DNA of 64,000 bases from Methanocorpusculum sp. (GCA_017408885.1 JAFQTT010000012.1:1-64000); one strand, 5' to 3'. Positions 16,812 to 25,394 are shown, numbered from the stretch's first letter. Notes: generated by a model from the sequence alone, not told the origin. Program-made: numbers and translations.

Positions 16812-17771
16812 ATGGACGCATACGAACTCGTCACCCGAAATACGGCTGAGATCGTCACTGAAGACGAACTGAGAGCACTGCTCGCAAAACCGACAAAACG
16901 GGTTTATACCGGCTATGAGCCAAGCGGCGAGATTCACTTAGGTCACCTTGTGACCATCAATAAACTGATGGATATGAAAAATGCAGGGTTTGACGTGGTG
17001 GTCTTAATCGCAAACCTGCACGCATATCTGAACAGAAAAGGAACTTTTGAGCAGATTAAAGAGCTTGCCGACTACAACAGGGCATGTATCGAGGCAGTCG
17101 GTTTAAAGGGCGCAGAGTTTGTGCTTGGAACTGATGTTCAGCTCACTCCGAAGTATCAGACTGAGGTGTTAACTCTCTGTCAGGAGATTACTTTGAACCG
17201 TGCCACCCGCAGTATGGATGAGGTAGGCCGCGCTATGGATAACCCGATGGTTTCCCAGATGGTCTATCCGGTTATGCAGGTTGTCGATATCCCGACATTA
17301 GGCGTTGATGCTGCAGTCGGCGGTATTGACCAGAGAAAGATTCACATGTTAGCCCGCGAGCACCTTCCATCCCTTGGATACAAGGCACCGGTCTGTATCC
17401 ACACGCCGATTGTCAACGGTCTTGATGGTGAGAAGATGTCCTCTTCGAAAGGAAATGTGGTCTCTGTTGCAGATTCTCCTGAGGAGATTAAGAAGAAGAT
17501 GAAGAAGGCTTTCTGCCCGCCGGAGATTGAGGGCAACCCGATTATGCAGATCTTCCAGTACAACATCTTCCCGAGAATGGATACTGTTGCTATCCGCAGA
17601 CCTGAGAAGTTCGGCGGAGATTTAGAGTTCCACAGCTACGCAGAGCTTGCAGAGTCGTACGGTGCAGGAAAGGTTCACCCGATGGACTTAAAGAATGCCT
17701 GCGGTGATGCTTTAATCGAGCTGTTAGCAGATGCATACGCATACGTGCAGAGCTATAAGGGAAGAGCCTGA
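16812..17771 (+). CDS. tyrS: Tyrosyl-tRNA synthetase
   Basis: Class I synthetase that charges tRNA-Tyr. The 319-aa length is the short archaeal/eukaryotic type without the bacterial S4 domain. The HIGH-like motif is PSGEIHLGHLVT (residues 36-47) and the KMSKS loop is GEKMSSSKGN (about 204-213). The Tyr-binding residues in GYEPSGE and the central QVVDIPTLGVD are present. The stop codon lies within the terminator hairpin downstream. Confidence 0.97.
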   Translation: MDAYELVTRNTAEIVTEDELRALLAKPTKRVYTGYEPSGEIHLGHLVTINKLMDMKNAGFDVVVLIANLHAYLNRKGTFEQIKELADYNRACIEAVGLKGAEFVLGTDVQLTPKYQTEVLTLCQEITLNRATRSMDEVGRAMDNPMVSQMVYPVMQVVDIPTLGVDAAVGGIDQRKIHMLAREHLPSLGYKAPVCIHTPIVNGLDGEKMSSSKGNVVSVADSPEEIKKKMKKAFCPPEIEGNPIMQIFQYNIFPRMDTVAIRRPEKFGGDLEFHSYAELAESYGAGKVHPMDLKNACGDALIELLADAYAYVQSYKGRA

Positions 17772-17800
17772 ATCGTTTCGATTCAAAAAACTTTTTTTTT
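17769..17800 (+). terminator. tyrS terminator hairpin
   Basis: TGAATCG (17769-17775) pairs with CGATTCA (17779-17785) around a TTT loop, then A6-C-T10. The TGA of tyrS is the first base triplet of the stem. Confidence 0.6.
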
Positions 17801-17807
17801 TATTTTA

Positions 17808-18518
17808 TTATTTCCGCTTAGCCCCTTCCAGATTCGCCCCGCCAAGCTCAGCATGCCGCAGATTAGCCCCTCTCAAATCAGCCATCCACAAATCAGCACC
17901 CTCCAAATGCGCATACGACAAATCCGCCCCTGAAAGATTCACCTGCCGCAAATCAGCACCTTCCAGATGCGCATACGACAAATTCGCACCCGACAAATCA
18001 AAACCTGCAAGAGACACCTCCTCCAAAAACGCACCGTACAGCCGCACACTGCTGTTCTCCTCCATGAGCTTTGCCGCATACCAGGGATTCCACACATCTT
18101 TTCCCATCTTCAAAAGCTCAGCCTGAACCGCATCAAACTTCAGCTTACCGGCAGGCTCAAAGTTCGCAGCATCAGGATTTGCCCCATCCAGATTCGTCCC
18201 GTCAAGAGAAGCCCGCCAGAGATTCGCCGAAAAAAGATTAGCCCCTTCCAGATTTGCATCCTTTAGATACGAATATGACAAATCCGCCTCCTTCAAAGAC
18301 GCAAACCGAAGATCTGCACCCTCAAGATTCAGATACGACAAATCCGCCCCGTCCAAGTGAGCTCCAAACACACTAGTCCCTCGAAGATGAACTGTATCCT
18401 TCAAATGAGCTGCATACCACTCGTTCCACTCAGAGATACTCTCCGACTTCACCGCAGATACCAGAAGGTCATACTGCTTCTTATCGAGGCGGGACTTCAT
18501 TAATAGATTAGTTATCAT
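17808..18518 (-). CDS. Pentapeptide-repeat protein with internal duplication
   Basis: This 236-aa protein contains two blocks of A(D/N)LxX repeats (about residues 50-115 and 165-232) that would fold as right-handed beta-helix solenoids. Each block is introduced by a similar helical stretch: SEWNEWYAAHL (residues 29-39) and VWNPWYAAKL (about 140-149). The whole protein thus looks like a tandem duplication of one module. Some pentapeptide proteins mimic DNA and protect gyrase (Qnr, MfpA), but most have no known role, and none can be assigned here. Confidence 0.85.
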   Translation of the reverse strand: MITNLLMKSRLDKKQYDLLVSAVKSESISEWNEWYAAHLKDTVHLRGTSVFGAHLDGADLSYLNLEGADLRFASLKEADLSYSYLKDANLEGANLFSANLWRASLDGTNLDGANPDAANFEPAGKLKFDAVQAELLKMGKDVWNPWYAAKLMEENSSVRLYGAFLEEVSLAGFDLSGANLSYAHLEGADLRQVNLSGADLSYAHLEGADLWMADLRGANLRHAELGGANLEGAKRK

Positions 18519-18540
18519 ATAAGGTTATAAAACTGGCGGG

Positions 18541-20046
18541 TTACTGCAAAAGATAACTCCTCACAGCCCCTCCGGCAGAAACCTCAAGTTTTGAACGGTC
18601 ACGCGAAAGCGTAAGCGAGACCTCCCCTAACGCATCAGCCATATTCTCAGCATCCTTTGCAATCACTGACACCTGCAAACGGTTCAGCGTCCAAAGCTTT
18701 CCGCACTCCTGAACAAAATCATAGACTGCATCCTTTTCCAGAACCGCAGACTTCCTGTGCGAAATACCGATTTTAAACAGAAGTCCGAGAAGAACCGCAG
18801 TAATCGAGCCTGCTGTAAGCGGTGATGCGAAAAACAGCCCTGCCCAGGATGGAAGATCTGCATAAAGGTAAGGACAGAACCCGGAAGAAACACCAATTAA
18901 AATCGGCAGAAGAACCACAAACGTCCTGCGTGTATCAAGCATCCTGGAAGACAGGCTCTGGATTCCGCCAATCATCACAAAGACCACTGCGTACAGAAGC
19001 ACTGCTCCAAGAACCGGTCTTGGAAGAATACAAAATACCCATGAAACAACCGGCATGAAACCAAACAGAATTAAAAGAAGACCAACTCCAATGCCTATCT
19101 TCCGTGAGGCAATGCCTGTACTTACCACAAGACCTGCATCAGACGACGACGTGCCGACACCGATTCCTCCAAGGGCTCCGGTAAGAGACAGTCCTGCCCC
19201 TTCCAGAAACAGGCCCCGTGATAAGGTTTTACGGTCCCCTTTTCTCGTGTACGAAGAAAGAAGCGTCAGATTTCCTGCTGTCTTCATTATAATACAGATA
19301 ACTCCGATTAAGAAAGGAGCAATAAGGGCTGCGTCAAATGAATAGCCGCTTAGAAATGCCGGAGTTGGTATGGCAAACAGAGCAAGTCCGTCTGCGTTTG
19401 CAATTGTATCAAGCGAGAATACACCAAGAATGAGTGCTGCTGCGCATCCAACAGCCATTCCGAGAATTGTAGAGTAAAATTTACAAAATCTTTTCTTTGA
19501 GATGCTGAAAATGATTATGGAGACCAGAGTTACAGCCCCTACAAAAGCTGAAGCAGGATCTAGAGCACTGTTGTTTGTACTTCCAAGGAGCAGAGGAAAA
19601 GCCGTGGGGGTGATGGCGATTCCAAGCAGAAACAAGACAACGCCGGTTACTTCTTCGGGGAATATCCGTCTAAAGAATCCGGTAAACCGGCTTACAATCA
19701 TCTCCAAAACTCCAGACAGGATAAGCATTCCTGAAAGAAGAGGTATGCCGCCTGCGCCTGCGGCAAGAACGGAGGCCGGGAGATATGATGAGTTTGGAAT
19801 TATCGGCATTGGAAATCCGGTTCCAAACTTTTTTGATGAAAGAAGAAGTGTTGCAAATCCGCAGCCGATTAAGGTCAGGCTGATTAGATTTGATGTCATA
19901 TCCGCTGTCCCAAATACGGCAGCACTGATGATTACCGGATAGGTCATGTACACGGCGATTGCAAAAAGGTGCTGGATTACTGAAAGCATGAGTGTTGCTT
20001 TTGGAATTGCATCTTCAGTATTGTACACCGGCAGTTCATCAGCCAT
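18541..20046 (-). CDS. NCS2-family xanthine/uracil permease
   Basis: A nucleobase:cation symporter. The start at 20046 (MADELPVYNTEDAIP) gives 501 aa and resembles family N-termini; a GTG 69 bases upstream is possible, but the likely promoter (GCATATAACG on the minus strand, near 20116-20125) favours the internal start. About 12-14 helices are expected. The substrate loop is FGTGFPMPIIPNSSYLPA, and the signature region GGIGVGTSSSDAGLVVSTGIAS is in helix 10. The final 60 residues (QVSVIAKDAENMADAL) form a cytosolic domain not usual in the family. The purine or pyrimidine specificity cannot be read. Confidence 0.85.
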   Translation of the reverse strand: MADELPVYNTEDAIPKATLMLSVIQHLFAIAVYMTYPVIISAAVFGTADMTSNLISLTLIGCGFATLLLSSKKFGTGFPMPIIPNSSYLPASVLAAGAGGIPLLSGMLILSGVLEMIVSRFTGFFRRIFPEEVTGVVLFLLGIAITPTAFPLLLGSTNNSALDPASAFVGAVTLVSIIIFSISKKRFCKFYSTILGMAVGCAAALILGVFSLDTIANADGLALFAIPTPAFLSGYSFDAALIAPFLIGVICIIMKTAGNLTLLSSYTRKGDRKTLSRGLFLEGAGLSLTGALGGIGVGTSSSDAGLVVSTGIASRKIGIGVGLLLILFGFMPVVSWVFCILPRPVLGAVLLYAVVFVMIGGIQSLSSRMLDTRRTFVVLLPILIGVSSGFCPYLYADLPSWAGLFFASPLTAGSITAVLLGLLFKIGISHRKSAVLEKDAVYDFVQECGKLWTLNRLQVSVIAKDAENMADALGEVSLTLSRDRSKLEVSAGGAVRSYLLQ

Positions 20047-20113
20047 AGCAAATTTACATATGCTGTTTACAAAAGAAATACCTGACGAAACATCTCCCAC
20101 CGAAGGATATTTC

Positions 20114-20128
20114 ACGTTATATGCTGAT
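20114..20128. promoter_or_regulatory. Shared divergent TATA region
   Basis: CGTTATATGC lies 21 bases before the plus-strand start at 20140 and reads as GCATATAACG on the minus strand for the permease. One AT core may serve both directions. Confidence 0.35.
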
Positions 20129-20139
20129 TATTTTTTAGC

Positions 20140-21240
20140 ATGTACTTAAAAGACGAGTTCCTCTCCCGCATCAGAGAGCAAATCGCATCCGAGGAAAGGT
20201 ACTCCGCAATATTAGACGAAGCTCCAAAGAAGCTTTCCCGCTCACGGAAGTTTCTGCTTATTCCGCTTTTCATCTATCTGCTTGCGGTGTTTTTGTCGGT
20301 TATTCGTGATCATACATTGGAAAATGTTCTGGTTCTCTGGATTAGCTCGGTCTTTCTTCTCTACATGGCAAACTTCTTCCTTATGATGATTCCGTCATTT
20401 GGTTCAGATGCTGATATCAAAATCATCGACAAGCCGATTCCGGAGTTAATACGTGATTTCTTAAGGCTTGCAAATATCCTGAAGACGGTGAACAAGAATA
20501 AGGTAACAATTGTCGAGTTCTTCTGGAATGCGTTTATCATCAACACCAAAGCGCAGGCAAGAGCGTTTTCTACGCTTTTTATTTCGAATGTGTTTTGTGC
20601 GGCAGTTCTTCTTTTGATGGGGAAGATGCACTGGACAACTTTCCTGATTCTCGCAGGTCAGACAGTGCTTATTGTTCTGATGTACTGGAAGGTGTTAAAG
20701 GCAGTGCCCGGAACTCCCGGGTTCTTTACTAAGTATGGTATTCCAGAGGAGCGGATGGGAATCGCCAAAGGGGTTCATGTCTGGCTTTCGATTGGAATTT
20801 TCAGTGTTTTGACTGTGGCTATTCTTTTGGGCGGTATGATGCTTCCCGGAATGACGCTTGGGGAGTACCTCTCTGATGTGACGACTATGCCTGTTGAGTA
20901 TCCGTTTATGCTTGCGGCAACGCTTGTTCTGCTCGGTCTTTGGATGCGTTATATGCACGGGGTGGACAGTGCGAAGGTTATGCGGAAGATGAATAATACG
21001 CATCTTTCTGTTTTAAGAGATGATCTTCTTCCGGCAGCGGAGAAGGCAGAGGGGGACACACTTTCTCATCTTAAACGCAGGTTTATTCTGCTTTCGATGA
21101 ATAAGCTTCTTGTGCAGGAGTTTTTCCTTAGGTTTCCGGTGTATTCGCTGATGCCGAATATCGTGATTGTGGCAGATAAGGGTGCGCAGGAGATTTTAAA
21201 CGAGGGCAATGAGGATAAGAAGATTACAGATATTCTCTGA
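20140..21240 (+). CDS. Membrane protein of unknown function
   Basis: I do not recognise this 366-aa protein. A charged N-terminus (MYLKDEFLSRIREQIASEER) is followed by two helices (residues 40-90), a soluble loop with DKPIPELIRDFLRLANILKT, then four more helices (about 145-275). The C-terminal 90 residues are soluble and basic, ending KKITDIL. No catalytic motif is apparent. It diverges from the nucleobase permease across a short shared promoter, so co-regulation is possible. Confidence 0.75.
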   Translation: MYLKDEFLSRIREQIASEERYSAILDEAPKKLSRSRKFLLIPLFIYLLAVFLSVIRDHTLENVLVLWISSVFLLYMANFFLMMIPSFGSDADIKIIDKPIPELIRDFLRLANILKTVNKNKVTIVEFFWNAFIINTKAQARAFSTLFISNVFCAAVLLLMGKMHWTTFLILAGQTVLIVLMYWKVLKAVPGTPGFFTKYGIPEERMGIAKGVHVWLSIGIFSVLTVAILLGGMMLPGMTLGEYLSDVTTMPVEYPFMLAATLVLLGLWMRYMHGVDSAKVMRKMNNTHLSVLRDDLLPAAEKAEGDTLSHLKRRFILLSMNKLLVQEFFLRFPVYSLMPNIVIVADKGAQEILNEGNEDKKITDIL

Positions 21241-21288
21241 TATATTCCCCTCAAAAAATATAATCGATAAGAAAAGAAACACCATAGT

Positions 21289-21780
21289 ATGATTCAGCCA
21301 ATCCGCAAATACGGCGATCCGTGTCTTACCGCAGTGTGCGAACCCGTTTCAGAAATGGGAGATGAGGAGCGCCGGATTCTTGATGATATGGAGGATACTA
21401 TGCGTGAGTATCACTGTGTGGGATTGTCGGCTCCGCAGATTGGTGTGTGCCGCAGGCTTTTTATCGTGGCTGTGGGCGGTGTGTTTATCCGTGGTGCAAA
21501 TCCCGAGGTTTTGTCTGCCGGCTCGCTTTCCGAGGATATTGAGGGAAGCCCGTGTATTCCGGGAATTCAGCGTCCCGTCCGCCGTCCGAAGAAGATTCTC
21601 TGCCGGTATCTGGATGAAAGCGGGACAGTTGTGGAGTGTGAGCTTAAAGGAATTGCCGCCCGCGCATTCTGTCATGAGATGGATCACCACGAAGGAAAGA
21701 TGTTTATCGATCACTTAAAGCCTGCACAGAGAAAGCTTATCCAGAAAGAGCTGGATAAGATTGCGGCTGAGAATATCTAA
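21289..21780 (+). CDS. def: Peptide deformylase-like protein with altered metal motif
   Basis: Peptide deformylase removes formyl groups from new N-termini. The 163-aa protein has the family order: motif 1 GLSAPQIG (45-52), motif 2 and motif 3 HEMDHHEGKMF (128-138). In motif 2 the family EGCLS is EGSPC here (84-88), so the metal-binding Cys is Ser and a Cys appears two residues later; both His ligands and the catalytic Glu129 remain. Archaea initiate with unformylated Met, so the normal substrate may be absent. It could deformylate something else or bind a different metal. A hairpin terminator follows. Confidence 0.85.
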   Translation: MIQPIRKYGDPCLTAVCEPVSEMGDEERRILDDMEDTMREYHCVGLSAPQIGVCRRLFIVAVGGVFIRGANPEVLSAGSLSEDIEGSPCIPGIQRPVRRPKKILCRYLDESGTVVECELKGIAARAFCHEMDHHEGKMFIDHLKPAQRKLIQKELDKIAAENI

Positions 21781-21792
21781 TCTCTTTTTTTA

Positions 21793-21828
21793 TTTGGTTT
21801 TACTTGAAAATTTGGTTTTACTTGAAAA
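21793..21828. repeat. Perfect 18-bp tandem repeat
   Basis: TTTGGTTTTACTTGAAAA occurs twice head to tail (21793-21810, 21811-21828) between the deformylase stop and its terminator. It looks like a recent slippage duplication. Confidence 0.9.
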
Positions 21829-21855
21829 CACAGATGAGCACCCATCTGTGTTTTT
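21825..21855 (+). terminator. Deformylase terminator
   Basis: AAAACACAGATG (21825-21836) pairs perfectly with CATCTGTGTTTT (21843-21854) around a six-base loop. The following TTTAAATATA (near 21852-21861) doubles as a probable TATA box for the next gene. Confidence 0.65.
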
Positions 21856-21918
21856 AAATATAATACCAAAACCCCCTCATACAGCAGATTGATAAAGATA
21901 AACAGCGGAAAAGATACT

Positions 21919-22215
21919 ATGGAAAATCAGCCGACCCGCGAAGAAATCAAAGCCAAAGCCGAGGAGATTTATCCGGCAGTCCTCCGTGTTGCAGAGGTAA
22001 AAGGCTGGGGTATTAACGAAAATAAAGACATTGCAGATTCAATTGTGGAAGGGCTTGCAAGAAATGTCCTTCTCCGCGGCAAAAAGTACTGTCCGTGTGT
22101 TCTTCCGTCAGGAGATGAGGAGGAGGATAAGAAATACATCTGTCCGTGCCGCAATTCTGCAAAGGATGTTGAAGAGACCGGGCACTGTCACTGTTATCTG
22201 TATATGAAACAGTAA
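21919..22215 (+). CDS. Ferredoxin-thioredoxin reductase catalytic subunit-like
   Basis: The start at 21919 (MENQPTREEIKAK) gives 98 aa; a TTG-initiated form ten codons longer is less likely. The Cys pattern CPC (58-60), CPC (75-77), CHC (90-92) is the 4Fe-4S plus redox-active disulfide site of FTR beta chains, which use reduced ferredoxin to reduce thioredoxin-like disulfides. No variable subunit is nearby; archaeal FTR proteins usually work without it. The TATA-like TTTAAATATA sits about 60 bases upstream. Confidence 0.88.
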   Translation: MENQPTREEIKAKAEEIYPAVLRVAEVKGWGINENKDIADSIVEGLARNVLLRGKKYCPCVLPSGDEEEDKKYICPCRNSAKDVEETGHCHCYLYMKQ

Positions 22216-22245
22216 CCCTCTTTTTCTGCCGTACTGCAAAACGGT

Positions 22246-22258
22246 AAATTATATATTT
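22246..22258 (+). promoter_or_regulatory. TATA box of solute-binding protein gene
   Basis: AAATTATATATTT ends 23 bases before the ATG at 22281, so the message is probably leaderless. Confidence 0.5.
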
Positions 22259-22280
22259 TCTCTGTGTCAATGTTTAACAG

Positions 22281-23060
22281 ATGCACAAGAAAGCACTTAT
22301 GGGGATTGGTGTATCCCTTTTAGTTATCTTTGCCGTCTTAATGGCAGGATGTGTCACGACTGAAGACGATGTCCTCGTTGTCGGTATCGATGGAGAATAC
22401 CCGCCGTACTCCTACATTGACGAGACCGGAAAGGCAGTCGGATTCGATGTTGAATCCATCCAGTGGATTGCAGAGCAGAAGGGCTTTGAAGTAGAGATTG
22501 CCCCGACTGCATGGGACGGAATTATCCCGGCACTTCTCGCAGGCAAGATTGATATGGTCTACTCCGGTATGAGTATCACTCCGGACCGCTTAGAGAAAGT
22601 CACCTTCTCCAACCCGTACTGGGAAGTTAACCAGGGTGTTGTCGGAAAGGCAGGAACCACAGCAACCATTGAGGACTTCGAAGCAGGAAAGCTTGTAATC
22701 GGTGTCCAGAGAAGCTGTTCCGCAGACCAGTGGATGCAGGATGAGTTCGGACAGGAAAAGTACGACCAGATGGTCAAAGACGGAAAGATTAAGCTCTATG
22801 ACTCCTTCCCGCAGTCCATGGTTGCACTCGAGCAGGGACTTGTTGAGTGTGTCATCTTCGACGATGTAAACATCGAGACTTACATCAAAGGCAACGATGC
22901 ATTCCAGATGATTGGCGTCATCAAGACCGGCGAAGTCTACGCAATTGCAATGCGCAATGAAGACACTGACCTCCACGCACTCATCAACGAAGGCCTTGCA
23001 GAACTCATGGCCTCTGAGAAGTGGGAAGAACTCAAACTCAAGTACATCGTAACTGAGTAA
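22281..23060 (+). CDS. Family 3 solute-binding lipoprotein (amino-acid type)
   Basis: This 259-aa protein has a signal peptide with a lipobox ending at Cys24 (VLMAGC), then a periplasmic-binding-protein fold of family 3: VVGIDGEYPPYSYIDETGK, FDVESIQWIAEQ, MVYSGMSITPDRLEKVTFSNPY. Such proteins capture polar amino acids outside the cell for an ABC importer. No permease or ATPase is adjacent, so its transporter partner must be elsewhere, or it acts as a sensor. Isolated by a TATA box upstream and a hairpin terminator downstream. Confidence 0.92.
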   Translation: MHKKALMGIGVSLLVIFAVLMAGCVTTEDDVLVVGIDGEYPPYSYIDETGKAVGFDVESIQWIAEQKGFEVEIAPTAWDGIIPALLAGKIDMVYSGMSITPDRLEKVTFSNPYWEVNQGVVGKAGTTATIEDFEAGKLVIGVQRSCSADQWMQDEFGQEKYDQMVKDGKIKLYDSFPQSMVALEQGLVECVIFDDVNIETYIKGNDAFQMIGVIKTGEVYAIAMRNEDTDLHALINEGLAELMASEKWEELKLKYIVTE

Positions 23061-23067
23061 ATCAACT

Positions 23068-23094
23068 AACTGCCCTCCGGCAGTTTCTTTTTTT
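23068..23094 (+). terminator. Terminator after solute-binding protein gene
   Basis: AACTGCC (23068-23074) pairs with GGCAGTT (23079-23085) around a four-base loop, followed by TCTTTTTTT. Confidence 0.65.
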
Positions 23095-23114
23095 CAGACA
23101 TCCAATAGTCTTAC

Positions 23115-23660
23115 ATGGAATGCAGTAAATGCCGCAGTGAGGCTGTTATCACACAATCATATTCCGGACTGTCTCTTTGTATGCGGCATCTGATTTCAGA
23201 TATCGAATCGAAGGCGAAAAAAGAGATTCGAAAAAAAGGCGGCCTTGCATCTTCCGAGCGGATTTATCTAAAAGGCGGAGATGACTACAGGCTCTATGCC
23301 CTTCGGATATTTGTGAGTGCGCTGTTTCTGAAAAGAACAGACATCATCTTTGTCACATCAGAAGATGAGGCAACAACTGTCTTTTCCTCTGAGACTTTGG
23401 ACGATGCCGCCTGCGGACTTCTGGATGCAGTCCTTAAAGGCCGGACTGCTGACTATCTCGAGGCAAAAAAGAAACGGGTTATAGCTCCGCTCTCGGTGAT
23501 TCCGGCAGAAGAGGTATATCTCTATGCCAAAGCTCACGGATGGAAAGGTGACGGTGTTTCTTCGTCTTCGACAAAAGAGTTCCTTGATGCCTTCTCGAAA
23601 GGACGTCCCGGAACCAAATATGCGCTGAAAAATACTGCTGATTTTCTGGAGGATATCTAA
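23115..23660 (+). CDS. Degenerate NcsA/TtuA-like protein lacking the PP-loop
   Basis: The first 60 residues resemble the start of tRNA 2-thiolation enzymes (NcsA/Ncs6/TtuA): a CxxC (C3, C6), YSGLSLCMRHL (16-26) and a basic helix ending KKGGLASSERI. Where the family has the ATP-binding SGGKDS, this protein has KGGDDY (53-58), and at 181 aa it is much shorter than the usual 300. It also lacks the middle CxxC pair that binds the Fe-S cluster. It is therefore unlikely to adenylate tRNA. Its stop overlaps the nadE start by one base (TAATG), so the two are coupled. Function unknown. Confidence 0.7.
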   Translation: MECSKCRSEAVITQSYSGLSLCMRHLISDIESKAKKEIRKKGGLASSERIYLKGGDDYRLYALRIFVSALFLKRTDIIFVTSEDEATTVFSSETLDDAACGLLDAVLKGRTADYLEAKKKRVIAPLSVIPAEEVYLYAKAHGWKGDGVSSSSTKEFLDAFSKGRPGTKYALKNTADFLEDI

Positions 23661-24403
23661 TGACAATGTGCGAATGCATCGGATGCGAGATTGTAAAAAT
23701 AAAAGACCACATGAGAGGAGCTGTGTGGAATACTCATGCAGCAGGGTTTGTTGTCGGAATCTCCGGAGGAATTGACTCTGCTGTTGCCTGCGCTTTGGCC
23801 GCAAAGGCAGTCGGTCCAGAACGTGTTTTAGGTGTGAGTATGCCTGTCTCTTCCAACTCACCGCAGGATGCTGCAGACGCCGCAGAACTCTGCAAAGCGC
23901 TCGGCGTTGAGCTGATTACAGTTCCCCTGGGCGATGTTCTGGATACATTCCTTTCTCTGGATGGAATCACCAATACGCCTGTTCTTGCAGGAAATATTGC
24001 ATCACGCCTTAGAATGACTGCTCTCTACAACATCGCAGCATCCAGAGGATATCTTGTCTGCGGGACTTCGAATAAGACCGAGTACATGATAGGCTACTCA
24101 ACCAAATGGGGAGACGGGGCATCCGATGTTCAGCCGCTTCTGCATCTGTACAAAAAGGATGTGTATGCGTTGGCAGAGGAGCTTGGAATTCCTCAGGCCA
24201 TTATCAACAAAGCTCCAAGTGCCGGATTCTTTGAAGGCCAGACTGATGAGGCAGACATTGGTCTGTCGTATGCGGAACTTGATTCTGCTCTGTGGAATCT
24301 GGAACTGAATGAGTTTGTGCCGCAGAATGCAGTCGAAGAGAAGGTTTTGGGACTTGTGATAAAGAGTGAGCACAAACGAAAACCTCCGGTGTTTATTCCC
24401 TGA
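23660..24403 (+). CDS. nadE: NAD+ synthase, ammonia-dependent type
   Basis: Converts nicotinate adenine dinucleotide to NAD+ using ATP and ammonia. The 247-aa protein lacks a glutaminase domain, as in most archaea. Motifs include the PP-loop VGISGGIDSAVA (SGGIDS at 35-40), ASRLRMTALYNIA, GTSNKTEYMIGYSTKWGDGA and APSAGFFEGQTDE. The N-terminus has an extra CECIGC not needed for the fold. Translation is linked to the degenerate NcsA-like gene upstream, which is an unusual pairing of two PP-loop-family relatives. Confidence 0.95.
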   Translation: MTMCECIGCEIVKIKDHMRGAVWNTHAAGFVVGISGGIDSAVACALAAKAVGPERVLGVSMPVSSNSPQDAADAAELCKALGVELITVPLGDVLDTFLSLDGITNTPVLAGNIASRLRMTALYNIAASRGYLVCGTSNKTEYMIGYSTKWGDGASDVQPLLHLYKKDVYALAEELGIPQAIINKAPSAGFFEGQTDEADIGLSYAELDSALWNLELNEFVPQNAVEEKVLGLVIKSEHKRKPPVFIP

Positions 24404-24451
24404 TACAAGCACTAACCTTTTATCAAATCAGAGAACCAATATAGAATAATC

Positions 24452-25393
24452 ATGGGTGAACCAAACCACGAACAGGCAGCTGCGGAAATCACCGCAGTTC
24501 TGCAGACTGCCGGATATGATTGTGAACCGGAAGAAGGTCCGTTCAACCTCTCCGGTGTCAGAGGAAACAAGTGTATACTTGTAATGTGCTCTGACGACTT
24601 AAACGGGCTCCAGCGTTTTGACATGACGCCATACACCATCATGCTTGGCGGCTCCAAAGTACGCTGTGACAAGATAATTTTTACAGGAAACTCCTACTTC
24701 CAGCCGAAGGAATCCACACTCTGGACAAAGGAAACACTTCTTCAGAACATTGCTCTCTCAGCAGAAGCAAGAATCTACGGACTTCCATTCGACATCGAGT
24801 CAACTCCTTCCTTCGCATACTCGGCTGTTGCAACCCCGGATATATCTTCTGTCGGCTATGATCTCATGCTTCCTGTCAGAATCAGCGCAAAAGATGCAGT
24901 ACGTGTCGCACATCAGGATGGGCCAACCGTTCTTCGCATGATTCCATACTGGAGATACCATTACACAAGCGGAGGCGAGGCAACATACAAAGGAAAGAGT
25001 GTCTGCTTCGATGCTGAAGGCGACGGCTGGATTAATGCGGTAAACGGCCTTGAGTGGGAATTCGATGACGATGCAATCCCTGTGCCGGGAGAACTTCCGG
25101 CTGACGCTGATGTTGTTGCCCCGATGACTCAGAAGAACGATGCCAAAGAGACTGTCATGGCCGAGCTTATCAAAAAGCTCACCCGCCGTGTCAGAATCAA
25201 GACAACAGCAGGGGATGCCATCTTCGCAGAAGAGAAGGAGTTCAGACCAACTGAAGACAACATTGTAATCAAAGTCGATAAGGTCTATGTCCCTGTCTGG
25301 CAGGTAAGAGGCAAGAAGGATATTGTTGAGGTCAACGCATTCAACGGTCAGGAGTTAGCTCTCCCGTCTGACGAAGGATGCGAGGTCTTCTAA
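24452..25393 (+). CDS. Conserved protein of unknown function, coupled to a flavin oxidoreductase
   Basis: I do not recognise this 313-aa soluble protein. It begins with a short alpha/beta region (EITAVLQTAGYDCEPEEG... KCILVMCSDD) and has a Trp- and Tyr-rich middle (MIPYWRYHYTSGGEATYKGK). The C-terminal part has a beta-rich segment (NIVIKVDKVYVPVWQVRGKKDIVEVNAF). There are no membrane spans or Cys clusters. One base separates it from the lipoamide-dehydrogenase-like gene, so the pair is probably one functional unit. Confidence 0.75.
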   Translation: MGEPNHEQAAAEITAVLQTAGYDCEPEEGPFNLSGVRGNKCILVMCSDDLNGLQRFDMTPYTIMLGGSKVRCDKIIFTGNSYFQPKESTLWTKETLLQNIALSAEARIYGLPFDIESTPSFAYSAVATPDISSVGYDLMLPVRISAKDAVRVAHQDGPTVLRMIPYWRYHYTSGGEATYKGKSVCFDAEGDGWINAVNGLEWEFDDDAIPVPGELPADADVVAPMTQKNDAKETVMAELIKKLTRRVRIKTTAGDAIFAEEKEFRPTEDNIVIKVDKVYVPVWQVRGKKDIVEVNAFNGQELALPSDEGCEVF

Positions 25394-25394
25394 C

